64,000 bases of DNA from Girardinichthys multiradiatus (lineage: Eukaryota > Chordata > Actinopteri > Cyprinodontiformes > Goodeidae): NCBI RefSeq assembly GCF_021462225.1, contig NC_061815.1, positions 46,659,986 to 46,723,985 on the forward strand, read 5' to 3'. The notes beneath the pieces were generated by a model. That model saw only the letters and a program-made list of their open reading frames with translations. It searched no databases and had not been told where the DNA came from. The position numbers were made by a program, and so were the translations under genes. This document shows positions 42,986 to 54,097 of this stretch, piece by piece (within the stretch, counting starts at the first letter, position 1; the number at the start of each line of letters is the position of its first letter).

Positions 42986-44326
42986 CTTTGCACCAGTCCC
43001 TCATGTTTCCACCTGACAATTTAAAACACTATTATAATATTACTGAAAAACAGGTAATGCAAACTGCTGTTGATTATCAGCTCTGCTCCTTTGCCTTGTT
43101 TGATGTAAAGCAGCACAAAAGTTGACAGGCAGCAACAGTGATCATATAAAAGGAATGTTATTTGGACCCAAATAGGAAACGGTCTTTATAAACCAGTAAG
43201 CAGCATCCCAAAGAGAAACAGGGAGCCAGATTGACCTGGATCCAGATGAAGGGCGATGCTCAGAAACAAGTCCACTCTCTGCCCAATGACCCCCAGGTAT
43301 CTACAGAAATGACTACCTATGGCACTGTTCTTTACGTAGCCCCTCCAAAGTAGTGGTACTCTGCTAGTTTTTATTTTGCCGTCCAGTCCTACATCCAATA
43401 AGTCAGTGGTTCTTAAATCTTTCAGGCCAAGTCCTCATTTAGGGGACAGACTTCCTGCTTTAGTGCAGGAAGCGTCATCTTGGTGAATGTAGTCACTGAC
43501 ATAATGGAAAAGAGTTTCCATCCAGACTGTTCTACAGTCATGCAGCCACATGTGTGACAAAAATGATACAATTTATATTCTGATATGTGTCTTTCAGAAC
43601 TAGCAGTGATTTCTTTAAATTACAGGAGATCCTTTGTTTAACTGGACAGGTCAGCCTTTGCTCCAACTGCATCAATGAGCCTAAGACAATTTGGTAATGC
43701 TTCTTCCTTGGATCATTTTTGACAGATCCTCAGCATTGCAGACCTCACCCTACAAAAGTTACAGAAATGGAAATGCGGAAATACTGTAACATTTTCACAT
43801 TTTGGCTGCTATGAAACTTTCTAATCCCTTACTTTCCTATTTTTTGTCCTCCCCCCAACTTTGAGAACCCCGTCTACTAGCAGCCTATATTATCTCATCA
43901 AGTAACAGGTGCTACTGTATGACAAACAAATTAGCAGTGGTTTTCACTTCAACTTTCAGTGGTCATGTTATCAGTCAATGGTAAGTGCACAGTTGCATTG
44001 TATTCAGATGTCTGAAACATCTGAATAGACTTTAAGATTTTCTGGTTGCAGTTTAATCCAAAAATGGTTGTGAGAAGTTTTTAGCAGCACAGGGGACCCT
44101 TGACTCTTAACAGTACTGGGCAGATGATGTATCTATTGAACAACATGTTCTGAAAACCTGTAATCGTGCCACTCTTAGTGCAACATTCTGCATACCGAGC
44201 TCCAGAGGACATGCTATACCTGAAGATTGAGGAACTAAAATGTCTCTGTAAGCAGGATGAGATGTAGAAAAAAAAAAAAAGCGAGACAATCTGACGGCCA
44301 AGGACAAAATCATAAAATATTCTGAT
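42986..44326. other. Intergenic DNA, nothing recognised
   Basis: No supported gene or repeat family. A run of 13 A lies at 44268-44280, just upstream of the Rex1/Babar-like element. Confidence 0.5.
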
Positions 44327-44330
44327 TCAA
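44314..44330 (+). repeat. LINE target-site duplication, left copy
   Basis: AAAATATTCTGATTCAA corresponds to AAAATATGATTCAA at 47319-47332, with a 3-bp TCT difference. The pair brackets the Rex1/Babar-like element and supports a complete insertion. Confidence 0.7.
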
Positions 44331-44338
44331 GATGGCGC
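44327..44338 (+). promoter_or_regulatory. YY1-like site at the LINE 5' end
   Basis: CAAGATGGCGCC matches the AAnATGGC core recognised by YY1, and sits at the first bases of the element, covering its start codon. Vertebrate LINEs may use such a site to place transcription starts; that role here is inference. Confidence 0.4.
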
Positions 44339-47065
44339 CGACGATGGCAGCCTCGGAGCTGCGCTCTCTCTTTGTTTTTGTATTTTGTGTGTTTTTATGT
44401 TTTTCGAGCCACAGTTCTGTGGTGTCGGGCCACAATCCTGTGGTCTCATTCAGTAGAGAGGAACTTCTCAACATCAGAGAGTCCTCTCTTGGGTTTTTTT
44501 CACCATCTTTCACCGATCCGAGGTTCACTGAGCTTCTGGCAAGCGGAACTGCGGCTCTATATGGGATTCTGCGCCAAAAACGGCGGAAGGGAAAGCGTGC
44601 TGGCGCGCTGGTAAAGCTCCGCAAAAGAGGACTTCGCACACCACTGCCTTCAATCCACCTGGCAAACGTCCGCTCTCTCAACAACAAGATGGACGAGCTG
44701 CTTCTTCTCACTGGTAAAAACACGGACCTCCACGGATCAGCGGTTCTCTGCTTTACCGAGACATGGCTGAGTGAAAACATCCCGGACCGCGCACTGCTGA
44801 TGCCGGACTTCCAGCTGCTCAGAGCGGATCGCAGCACGGAGCTATCGGGGAAGAAGCGAGGTGGCGGAATCTGCTTTTATATAAATGAAAGTTGGTGCAG
44901 AGACGTAAAAGTGCTGGGAAAACATGTAGCCCGGATCTGGAGTCATTTTCCATAATCTGTAAGCCGTTTTATTCACCGAGAGAGTTTTCCTCGTTTATAA
45001 TAATCGGCTCATATTTTCCGCCGCGGAAAAACATCTTGCTGAGCTGATTACAGACCTGGAAAAAAAATACACGGACTCTTTCATCATAATACTGGGAGAT
45101 TTTAACAGCACAAACCTCTCAAATGAACTCCCCAAATACAGACAGCATATTAAGTGTCCCACCAGAGACAAAAACACACTGGACCATTGTTACACAGCTT
45201 TAAAGGACTCATATCATGCTGTTACCAGGGCTGCTCTGGGTTTTTCGAATCATTAACTAATCCACCTCATCCCAACCTACAGACACAGACTAAGAGCTTC
45301 CAAACCCAAGGTTCACACTGTTAAGAAGTGGACTGAGGAATCAAAGCAGATGCTACAGGCCTGCTTTGAATGCACAGACTGGACTGTTTTTGAAACCTCA
45401 GCCACTGACTTAAACCAGCTAACTGATGTGGTGACATCATACATCAGTTTCTGTGAGGACACGTGTGTGCAGACCAAGACCTTCTGCACCTTTGGGAATA
45501 ACAAGCCATGGTTTACTCCACACCTCAGGAATCTGCGCAGGGAAAAGGAAGAAGCTCACAGCAGTGGAGATTGGGCGCGGTACAGGCAGACCAGGAACAA
45601 ACTAACAAAAGAGATCAAAGCAGCTAAGAGAAGCTATAGTGAGAAGCTTAAGAACAGCCTTTCTACTGGTGACACTTCAGCTGTATGGACTGGTCTGCGA
45701 AACCTGACTGCTTACAAGAGCCCCTCCACCCATCCTGAACAGAGTTGTCTCCTGGCCAACCGTCTGAATGGCTTCTACTGCAGACATGACAAGAAGCCAT
45801 TCACACCTCAAATCATTCCCTCTACATCCCATTCAGGAACAAATTCCTCCCATAAAGCAACAAACCCCCCACCATCAGATCCTCTGCCTGCACTAAAGAT
45901 CTCCGAGGAAGACTACAGGCCTGTAGCCCTGACGTCTGTGGTCATGAAATCCCTTGAGCGGCTGGTGTTGAAGCACCTGAAAGACATCACAGGCCCCCTG
46001 CTGGACCCCCTCCAATTTGCTTACCGAGCAAACAGGTCAGCAGATGATGCTGTTAACTTAGGTCTACACTTCATTCTGCAACACCTCGACCGTCCAGGGA
46101 CGTACGCCAGGATCCTGTTGGTAGACTTCAGCTCGGCCTTCAACACCATCATACCAGACATCCTCCACCAGAAGCTCACCCAGCTCAACGTCCCAACCTC
46201 CACCTGTCAGTGGATCAACAGCTTCCTGACAGACCGACAGCAGCAGGTGAGACTGGGGAGCATCTTCTCCCGATCCAGATCAATAAGTACTGGTGCCCCC
46301 CAGGGGTGTGTTCTATCCCCACTCCTCTTCTCTCTGTACACAAATGACTGCACCTCATCGGACTCGTCCGTGAAACTCCTTAAGTTTGCAGATGACACCA
46401 CTGTTGTTGGACTGATCCAGGACGGTGATGAGTCTGCATACAGACAGCTGGTGGATCGGCTGGTACACTGGTGCGGTCAGAACTACCTTGAACTGAACCC
46501 ACTCAAGACTGTGGAAATGGTGGTGGACCTTCGGAGAACACCACCCCCATACACCCCCCTCACCATCCTCAACAACACTGTATCGGCCGTGGACCACTTC
46601 AGGTTCTTAGGAACCACCATCTCTGAGGACCTGAGATGGTCTTCACACATAGACACTGTTCGAAAGAAGGCCCAGCAGAGACTGTACTTCCTGAGGCAGC
46701 TCAAGAAGTTCAACCTTCCACAGGAGCTGCTGGTCATCTTCTACACTGCCATCATTCAGTCTGTCCTGTCTTCATCCATCTCAGTGTGGTTTGGCTCATC
46801 CACAAAACAGGACAGGTCCAGACTGCAACGAATAATCAGGACTGCAGAGAGAATAATCAGGGCTGACCTTCCCTCCATCCAGGACTTATACAGGTCTAGG
46901 GTCAAGAAAAGAGCTGCCAAAATCTCTGCAGACCCCACACACCCTGCACATAAACTGTTCAGAGCTTTACCTTCAGGCCGCCGCTACAGAGCACTGTTTA
47001 CTAAAACCTGCCGCCACAAAGACAGTTTCTTCCCCCAGGCTGTTTCTCTGATGAACATTCAATAG
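44332..47065 (+). pseudogene. Rex1/Babar-like endonuclease-reverse transcriptase, broken
   Basis: The first frame (44332-44955, 207 aa) begins with a hydrophobic stretch (LRSLFVFVFCVFLCFSS) and carries endonuclease motifs (HLANVRSLNNKMDELL; CFTETWLSENIPD; KKRGGGICFYINESW). A one-base loss near 44928 shifts the frame. The same protein continues as PDLESFSIICKPFYSPRE and IIILGDFNSTN, LDHCYT, with a TAA at 45254-45256. From 45350 a 571-aa frame runs to 47065: linker (NNKPWFTPHLRNLRREKEEA), RT (YRPVALTSVVMKSLERLVLK; LLVDFSSAFNTI; GAPQGCVLSPLLF; LLKFADDTTVVG) and C-terminus. About 70 RT-finger residues are missing between ISEED and YRPVALT. Catalytic Asp residues are present. Confidence 0.88.
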
Positions 47066-47113
47066 AGTACAAAACAACAGCAGACAGATGTTGCAAATGC
47101 ACCTTTTCTGTTA

Positions 47114-47230
47114 GATATGTGTATATTGTACATTGTAAATTGTAAATTTGTATATTCTGTAATGCAGAATATTGCATTGTACATTGTATATTGTACATTG
47201 TAAATTGTAAATTGTATATTCTGTAATGCG
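47114..47230 (+). repeat. Tandem AT-rich repeat in the LINE 3' UTR
   Basis: TGTATATTGTACATTGTAAA with TTGTAAATT and TGTATATTCTGTAATGC occurs twice (about 47119-47166 and 47186-47229). It makes false open frames on the - strand (YNLQFTMYNIQ-like text). Confidence 0.75.
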
Positions 47231-47332
47231 AAAACAGAACAAAAGAGCAAAGTGTACCGGAGTCAAATTCCTTGTTTGTATGTACGAACTTGGCAATAAA
47301 GTTGATTCTGATTCTGATAAAATATGATTCAA

Positions 47333-50300
47333 AGCTTCCTGTCCTTTCCCGTACAGGAAGAATCTCTGGGTGTGATTTCTTTGGAAGAAAATGGTAGAGG
47401 TGCCCTCGTGGTTTAAAGATACTCAACTGTAATTAGAAAGTCATTGGTTAAATCCCATCAGCAGCTACCACATTTGTCCTGTTAAATTACACTCCTATTT
47501 GATGTATTTGGTATGCACAGAGTACTTTGGCCACCGACCATACTCTGGTTCAAGTGTAATTTGGATTAATCTATTTGAAAAGAACCCATCACATTCTGAT
47601 TAAAGATTCCAGAAAACCCTCATTGTAATATCACACAGGCCTGCCACCCCTACCCACTATATTTGAGTAAGTAGATGGCTTTCATTAGAAACTGAAATAA
47701 TTATCTCAGCAGTGATTTGTGCAGTCCTCCCTGAGGAACTTTACAAATGCTCTTGTTAAGGCTGACTCAAAGATTTCAAATGACCAAATGCCAAGAAACA
47801 TGCCTTCCAGGAGTGAATAAATAAGTGTCATCCACTTTGCTGAGTAATTATAGGCTTTGCTTTTTATTCCCGCAAAATGTTTCCCTTAGAATGTTTTAGA
47901 CAGCTGAGCTGCACCAGAATTTAAACACATAAAAAATGGGCAACAAATTGGACAACTAATTTCTGAGTTTAGCACAGAACCTGTGGATTATTTTTCATTT
48001 CACCTCTTAGCTTTTTGAGAAACATAACTTTCCCATAAATCCCCTTGTTTATGTTGACCTGGCATGAAGGGGAAAGCAATGCAGCATTATAGCACTCAGT
48101 TTACATCCTAGGACACCTTTTGGTAATAATTAGATAATGAGTGAAACAATTAGTTGGTCTTAAAAATAAACTAAGACCACTTTAACAAAGTTTGTTTGTT
48201 GCAGTGACTGTTTTGGGTCAGTTTCAACACAAATGATACTAACCAAAAAAAGAAGCTGACAAACATTCTCAAAGACTTGGATTTTAAAACTACAAATAGA
48301 AGGTGCTTTTAAGTTTTAGATTTTTTTTCCTCCATGTTTTACATTCACATTAAAAGTGAATATGAAGTTTCACATGTTTTCAACTTTATTACTTTATTGA
48401 ACTTTGATGTTCACTTGTCTGTTTGCAGTAGAGAATAAGATTTACAACAAATAATAAAATGTATAGTTAGAATAATTAAATTCTCTCTGTTGGTCTGCCC
48501 CTCTACCACTGTCACGGTTAGTTATGTGGCCCTTTGAGAGAATTAATTGCCCATCCCATTGGTGAATAAAGCTCATGTTAGATGATCGTTTTGCTTTACG
48601 TAGGAAGGCCATTAGGGGAAGGAGAGATTACTGTTTTCTATAGATTAGATCAATGACAATTTCCCAATTGTAGAATTGCCCTTGGCTTGTGCCACAAAAA
48701 AAGCTGATCATGCTCATGTGAATTTCAGAATCTGGTCCATGTTTGACCACAAAGACTCAATTTAAAATTTCCAGGCAGAGTAATCCCTGCAGATTAGTGT
48801 CTGCAGTAAATCATGGGAACAAGAATGAAGAACCTGAAAAGAGCAGTTTTCCCCTCAAGTAAAAGTCACTGCACTTACAGGCCAGTTGTCCCTGAGTCCT
48901 CATTACCCTTTTATTAATCTATTCAGCATTTACCAGCTCAGCCAGTGCATTCATCATGCAGCATTATAGAAGAGTGTCACCCCAGCAACTTTACGTTTCA
49001 CAATTAGATGGATTAATTCACTCCCCAGCAAAAAAAAAAAGGTCAGATAAGCACAGCTGAATAGAAAAGCACATATTTTACCCCTGGATGCCATGTAAAG
49101 AAACGTGGATTTGATGGATAAGTATAATGTGTTAGTTAACAATCAAGTTAGCTCTCAATATGAAGCAGACTCATTATAAGGTAAGTTTATTTATATAGCA
49201 CTTTTCAGTAATGAGACACTCAAAGCGCTGTACATACAATTACAATACAATCACAAAGAAAATAAACACAGATACAGACACAGACACAGAAAAACAAATC
49301 AAATGATACTACAATCCTTCTAAGAAATCTAAAAATCTACAAATCCTTCTGAGATATCTAAAAATCTCTGGCCAACATTACAATGATACAGAAAACATTA
49401 ATAATCCTTTGGATTTTACTGGTAAGAGCTGGTTCTAAACCAATCTTTCTAAAGAGGTAATTATATCATTAAGTCCTCTATGTATTTCAAATACGTATGT
49501 TCAATAGCCTTAAATTTTAATCAGTTATTTGTTGCATTTCTTGCGACAAGTGATTACAAAATTCAAATAATTTCTGACAGACTGTTTTGCTTTAGATTTT
49601 ACTGCTTAGAGCCTCAATTATTGCTCCAAATCTTTGTATCAAATAGGACAGTTTACAAAGTCAGTAACATCATGTAGGAAAACTCAGCTGCTAAATATAC
49701 TTGGTGAATCCAATCAAATATTGTCCAACAAACAGCATTAATTTGTTGTCCATGGAACAGAAAATGGAAAATGTTCAAACATCATAGTGTTATTTGTGGT
49801 TTCCAAATATCAAACGTCTAATGATAAATGATGTTATATCCCATCACTACTTGTGATACACAGAGACAAGAAATTGGACCTTAAAAAGGTTAAAATAAGG
49901 TTTCCTTGAAGGTTTTAGGTGTTTTATAACATTCAGATCCTTCCCTGACCTCATCAACCTGCTCCAACACCATCATTTATCAAATACAGGCATAAAAGTA
50001 ATCTCCTCTGCAGAGCTACTTCATGATTTAATGACACAGGCTCCTCAGGGCACTTGGTTATATGGTTGTTTCTTACAGACAAAGAAAAAGGATGCCAGGA
50101 AAACTTATTTTAACCCCATCAACTGTCTGTCCGTTTGTGTTTAGAATGGGATAATAGTCTGAAAAATAAATGCTTCACAGATTATTAGTATGAGGCGCAA
50201 TGACCTTACATTTTGTAGTGGCAGTTTATTGCTAATGTACAGATAAAATAAACAAATTATGAAAACTAATTAAGAGCTCCATCATCATATGTAAGGAAAG

Positions 50301-52501
50301 TTGATGCATCATTTGCATGGGAAAGCAGAGCAAATTACCAGCAGCCAAAGTGAAACTTCTGCATCTAAACACAAACAAAATACCTGCCTACACTATGAGG
50401 CTTAATGAGGCAAAACACCATCAGCATAGTGAGAAACATACCAATAAATTACTCAACCACTGGTGACTCCATTACCAGTAAACTGATTGAAATAGCTATA
50501 GATAACTCAATGTTATACAGCCCTATCCACAGCAGTAATATCGCTGTCTACATAAAACACATAAAGATGTGGTAATATGTGTGAAGGCACTTGGAAATCC
50601 ATTTAGTTCTGCAATGCAATATTGCACTGTGAAATTCCTCTCCCAGAGATGTGCCATGTAAATGAGATTTTCGCATCTTGACGAAATGAGACTGCAGTTT
50701 GGTGATAATGATGCTGTAATGCTCAAGGTTACTAACCCTCCTAAAGGGCATAAAAGAAAGTACAGAAGTGTGGAGCAACTTCTTAGAGAAAGTGAAAACT
50801 CGACATTAGTTCCTAATGACATTTTTCCAACTCTTTCAGATGGCCGTCCTTTACTCTACAATTCTCAGTAAAATCAGTGAAGGAGATTTCAAAACATTAA
50901 TAAGGTATTGCACCCAGTCTACACAGCCACAAAGGGGCAGATTTCCTTTCCAGGGCAATTTAGCGTCTGGTTGCAAGAAATAAATTATACCTTTAGGAGT
51001 TTGCAGAACTCCTGGAGTGATTTAAAAACTAAGCTGAATTACAAACACAGATGCAACCTGCTTATTCAAATAAGGAAGCAATCTCAGAGGTACAGTGCAA
51101 ATGATCACACAGAATCATGAACAAAGCAGACCTGTACAAAGTCTGAAATGCTCAACCTCAGAACATTACAGTTTAGTAGTATAGGAAAGAATCCAAGAAA
51201 TAATAATTAGATAAAAGACTGAACATTTCTGAATTATTTAGTAAAATTCATAAACCTACTCTTTCCACAGCAGTCTGGATTTGGGCTTACTTTTTGTTGT
51301 TTTATAATACAGTCTAATGTGTCACCTGCAGCGGCTAAACATATGTCTTAATCTTAACAGCTGTAAAGACCAGCTTTCACTGCGTTCTTGGGGCTCATGT
51401 ACAAAGCGTGCATATACACAAAAACCCTGTGGCGCAATTTTTCACACGCAATTCGGCATGTACGAAAATTATCATTGCATGAAAATGTGTGACAATAACA
51501 AACTACAGAGAAGTAAAACTCACCGAAATACACTGAAATATGACTCCATTAGTTTTATTTAATCCGTGGAGCATCAAACCCAATGTTTTTTCATGAGTTT
51601 GTGCTTTTATGGTTTAAACCCGAACGATGAAACATTTAGCCTCATACTATAACAAAACAGACCTAGAAATATTATAGAAAGATCTTCAATCAGATGTAAA
51701 CTGTAAATGTAAATGTTTTCAGCCAGGTTTGAGTCACTGATGCCATTCAAGAAGTTGCTGGTTTGCTGTAATTCACTACAAATGTCCCTCATGGTGTGTA
51801 AACAAAGTCTCTCTGTGACTGCCACAACACCATTGCCATGGATATTTGGACTCGTGGTGGGTGCGTTCTGGCTATTTCTACTACTTTGCATATGTATTTA
51901 TGGATGGGGACCGGGAAATTAAAGCGCCACGTGCAGCTGTGCTTAATTCACCACAAACTGGGACATATGTAGGCAACGTGCGCGGTGACATTTCTATGCA
52001 CAGTTTCGCACATCTGAATTTGTTTGTGCCCTGCTGAACCTTACACTTGATAGGAGGGTTTAGGTTAATCTAACCATCATAGAGGATGGGATATTTTCAT
52101 ATAATGGTAGCCACATTGTTTTGTTAAATAATTACTAATTTTGGAAAAATAATTGTTTTGGAAACATGAGAATAAACGGTTAACTTAACTCAAACTAAAA
52201 GTATTTTGAAACCCAAACTGAAGCTGGGGACACCCTGCACAATTTATTCCCTGATTTTAACCCTGATTCCCAGTCGGTAAAGTCTCCATCAGTCTGCAGT
52301 AGTAGAGGTCAGTCGACAGGGTGAGTTAGCACAAAAATCTCTTGGTGTGAGAGGAGGTGAAGGCTAAGGACTGCAAATCTGTGTGTGAGGGGTACCGGGC
52401 TGACTTGAGTTGCAGTAAAACAAACATGTTTGATTTTTTTTAGATGAATTGAGAAGCATCAGGTAGTGTGAACTGATTGTTGACCCAACTGTAAACATGT
52501 G
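47333..52501. other. Intergenic DNA with minor repeat remnants
   Basis: About 5.2 kb of AT-rich DNA without a supported gene. At 49188-49250, TTTATTTATATAGCACTTTT and CACTCAAAGCGCTGTACAT are the reverse complement of a LINE tail (AGCGCTTTGAGTG...TATAAATAAA); a GATACAGACACAGACACAG stretch follows. At 51391-51490, GGGCTCATGTACAAAGCGTG resembles the end of fish PIF/Harbinger-type MITEs, but no matching second end was found. Confidence 0.45.
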
Positions 52502-52503
52502 TA

Positions 52504-54095
52504 CAGTGCCTTGCGAAAGTACTCGGCCCCCTTGAACTTTTCAACCTCTTGCCATATTTCAGGCTTCAAACATAAAGATATAAAATTCTAATTTTATGTG
52601 AAGAATCAACAACAAGTGGGACACAATGAAATTTCTTGGATGTGTCAAACTTTTTTAACAAATACAAAACTGAAAAGTGGGGCGTGCAATATTATTCGGC
52701 ACCTTTACTTTCAGTGCAGCAAACTCACTCCAGAAGTTCAGTGAGGATCTCTGAATGATCCAATGTTGTCCCAAATGACTGATGATGATAAATAGAATCC
52801 ACCTGTGTGTAATCAAGTCTCCGTATAAATGCACCTGCTCTGTGATAGTGTCAGGGTTCTGTTGAAAGCGCAGAGAGCATCATGAAGACCAAGGAACACA
52901 CCAGGCAGGTCCAAGATACTGTTGTGGAGAAGTTTAAAGCTGGATTTGGATACAAAAAGATTTCCCAAGCTTTAAACATCCCAAGGAGCACTGTGCAAGC
53001 AATCACATTGAAATGGAAGGAGTATCAGACCACTGCAAATCTACCAAGACCTGACTGTCCCTCTAAACTTTCATCTCAAACAAGGAGAAGACTGATCAGA
53101 GATGCAGCCAAGAGGCCCATGATCACTCTGGATGAACTGCAGAGATCTACAGCTGAGGTGGGAGAGTCTGTCCATAGGACAACAATCAGTCGTACACTGC
53201 ACAAATCTAGCCTTTATGAAAGAGTGACAAGAAGAAAGCCATTTCTCAAAGATATCCATAAAAAGTCTCGTTTAAAGTTTGCCACAAGCCACGTGGGAGA
53301 CACACCAAACATGTGGAAGAAGGTGCTCTGGTCAGATGAAACCAAAATCCAACTGTTTGGCCACAATGTAAAACGATATGTTTGGCGTAAAAGCAACACA
53401 GCTCATCATCCTGAACACACCATCCCCACTGTCAAACATGGTGGTGGCAGCATCATGGTTTGGGCCTGCTTTTCATCAGCAGGGACAGAGAAGATGGTCA
53501 AAATTGATGGGAAAATGGATGGGGCCGAATACAGGACCATTCTGGAAGAAAACCTGTTGGAGTCTGCAAGAGACCTGAGACTGGGACAGAGATTTATCTT
53601 CCAACAAGACGATGATCCAAAACATAAAGCCAAATCTACAATGGAATGGTTCACAAATAAGTGTATCCAGGTGTTGGAATGGCCAAGTCAAAGTCCAGAC
53701 CTGAATCCAATCGAACATCTGTGAAAAGGGCTGAAGACTGCTGTTCACGAACGCTCTCCATCCAACCTCACTGAGCTCCAACTGTTTTGCAAGGAAGAAT
53801 GGGCAAGAATTTCAGTCTCTCGATGTGCAAAACTGATAGAAACAAACCCCAAGTGACTTGCAGCTGTAATTGCAGCAAAGGGTGGAGCTACAAAGTATTA
53901 ATGCAAAACGGGCGTTAGTTTTTTATTTGTTAAAAAAGTTTGACACATCCAATAAATTTCATTCCACTTCACGATTGTGTCCCACTTGTTGATTCTTTCA
54001 CAAAAAATTAGAATTTTATATCTTTATGTTTGAAACCTGAAATGTGGCAAGAGGTTGAAAAGTTCAAGGGGGCCGAGTACTTTCGCAAGGCACTG
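52504..54095 (+). mobile_element. Tc1-C: complete but mutated Tc1 element
   Basis: A 1,592-bp element with CAGTGCCTTGCGAAAGTACT at both ends, TIRs of about 165 bp (52504-52668 and 53929-54095) with few differences, and TA duplicates at 52502-52503 and 54096-54097. It is a different family from Tc1-A and Tc1-B. The TIR style matches the common fish group reading TTGCGAAAGTATTCGGCCCC. The transposase gene is full length but has two stops. Confidence 0.93.
52882..53901 (+). pseudogene. Tc1-C transposase with two nonsense mutations
   Basis: Full length, 339 codons from ATG (MKTKEHTRQVQDTVVEKFKA) to TAA at 53899-53901. The helix-turn-helix (YKKISQALNIPRSTVQAITL) and second DNA-binding half (RSTAEVGESVHRTTISRTLH) are intact. 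The catalytic residues are VLWSDETKIQLFG, FQQDDDPKHKAKS (Asn of the usual QDNDP is Asp here) and SPDLNPIEHL, giving DD34E. Stops are at 53722-53724 (EHL*KGLKT, from TGG) and 53854-53856 (TNPK*LAAVI, from CGA). The rest reads to AAKGGATKY. With only two point changes and high TIR identity, the element is fairly young. It is not functional as it stands. Confidence 0.92.
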
Positions 54096-54097
54096 TA

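Larger units (their letters stand above)
44331..47318 (+). mobile_element. Rex1/Babar-like non-LTR retrotransposon
   Basis: About 3.0 kb, from the GATGGCGCC start to a GGCAATAAAGTTGATTCTGA type tail, between imperfect 14-17-bp target duplications. The protein encodes APE endonuclease and RT in one ORF. The tail, the C-terminal text (LPSGRRYRALFTK...FFPQAVSLMN) and size fit the Rex1/Babar group of fishes; the assignment is from memory of that pattern. The 5' end seems complete, but the coding part has a frameshift, a stop and an internal deletion. Confidence 0.8.

Noticed and set aside
47001..47426. 141-aa - strand frame with repeated YNLQFTMYNIQ text
   Set aside because: It is the shadow of the AT-rich tandem repeat in the LINE 3' UTR.
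49260..49300. CRISPR-like short repeats (ACAGACACAG)
   Set aside because: A simple dinucleotide-rich microsatellite with no spacers, in a vertebrate genome.
50662..50871. 69-aa frame (NPPKGHKRKYRSVEQLLRES) as a gene or exon
   Set aside because: No recognised domain, promoter or partner exon; length is within chance.
51391..52030. Complete PIF/Harbinger MITE
   Set aside because: One end resembles the family, but no matching inverted end or 3-bp target duplication was found.
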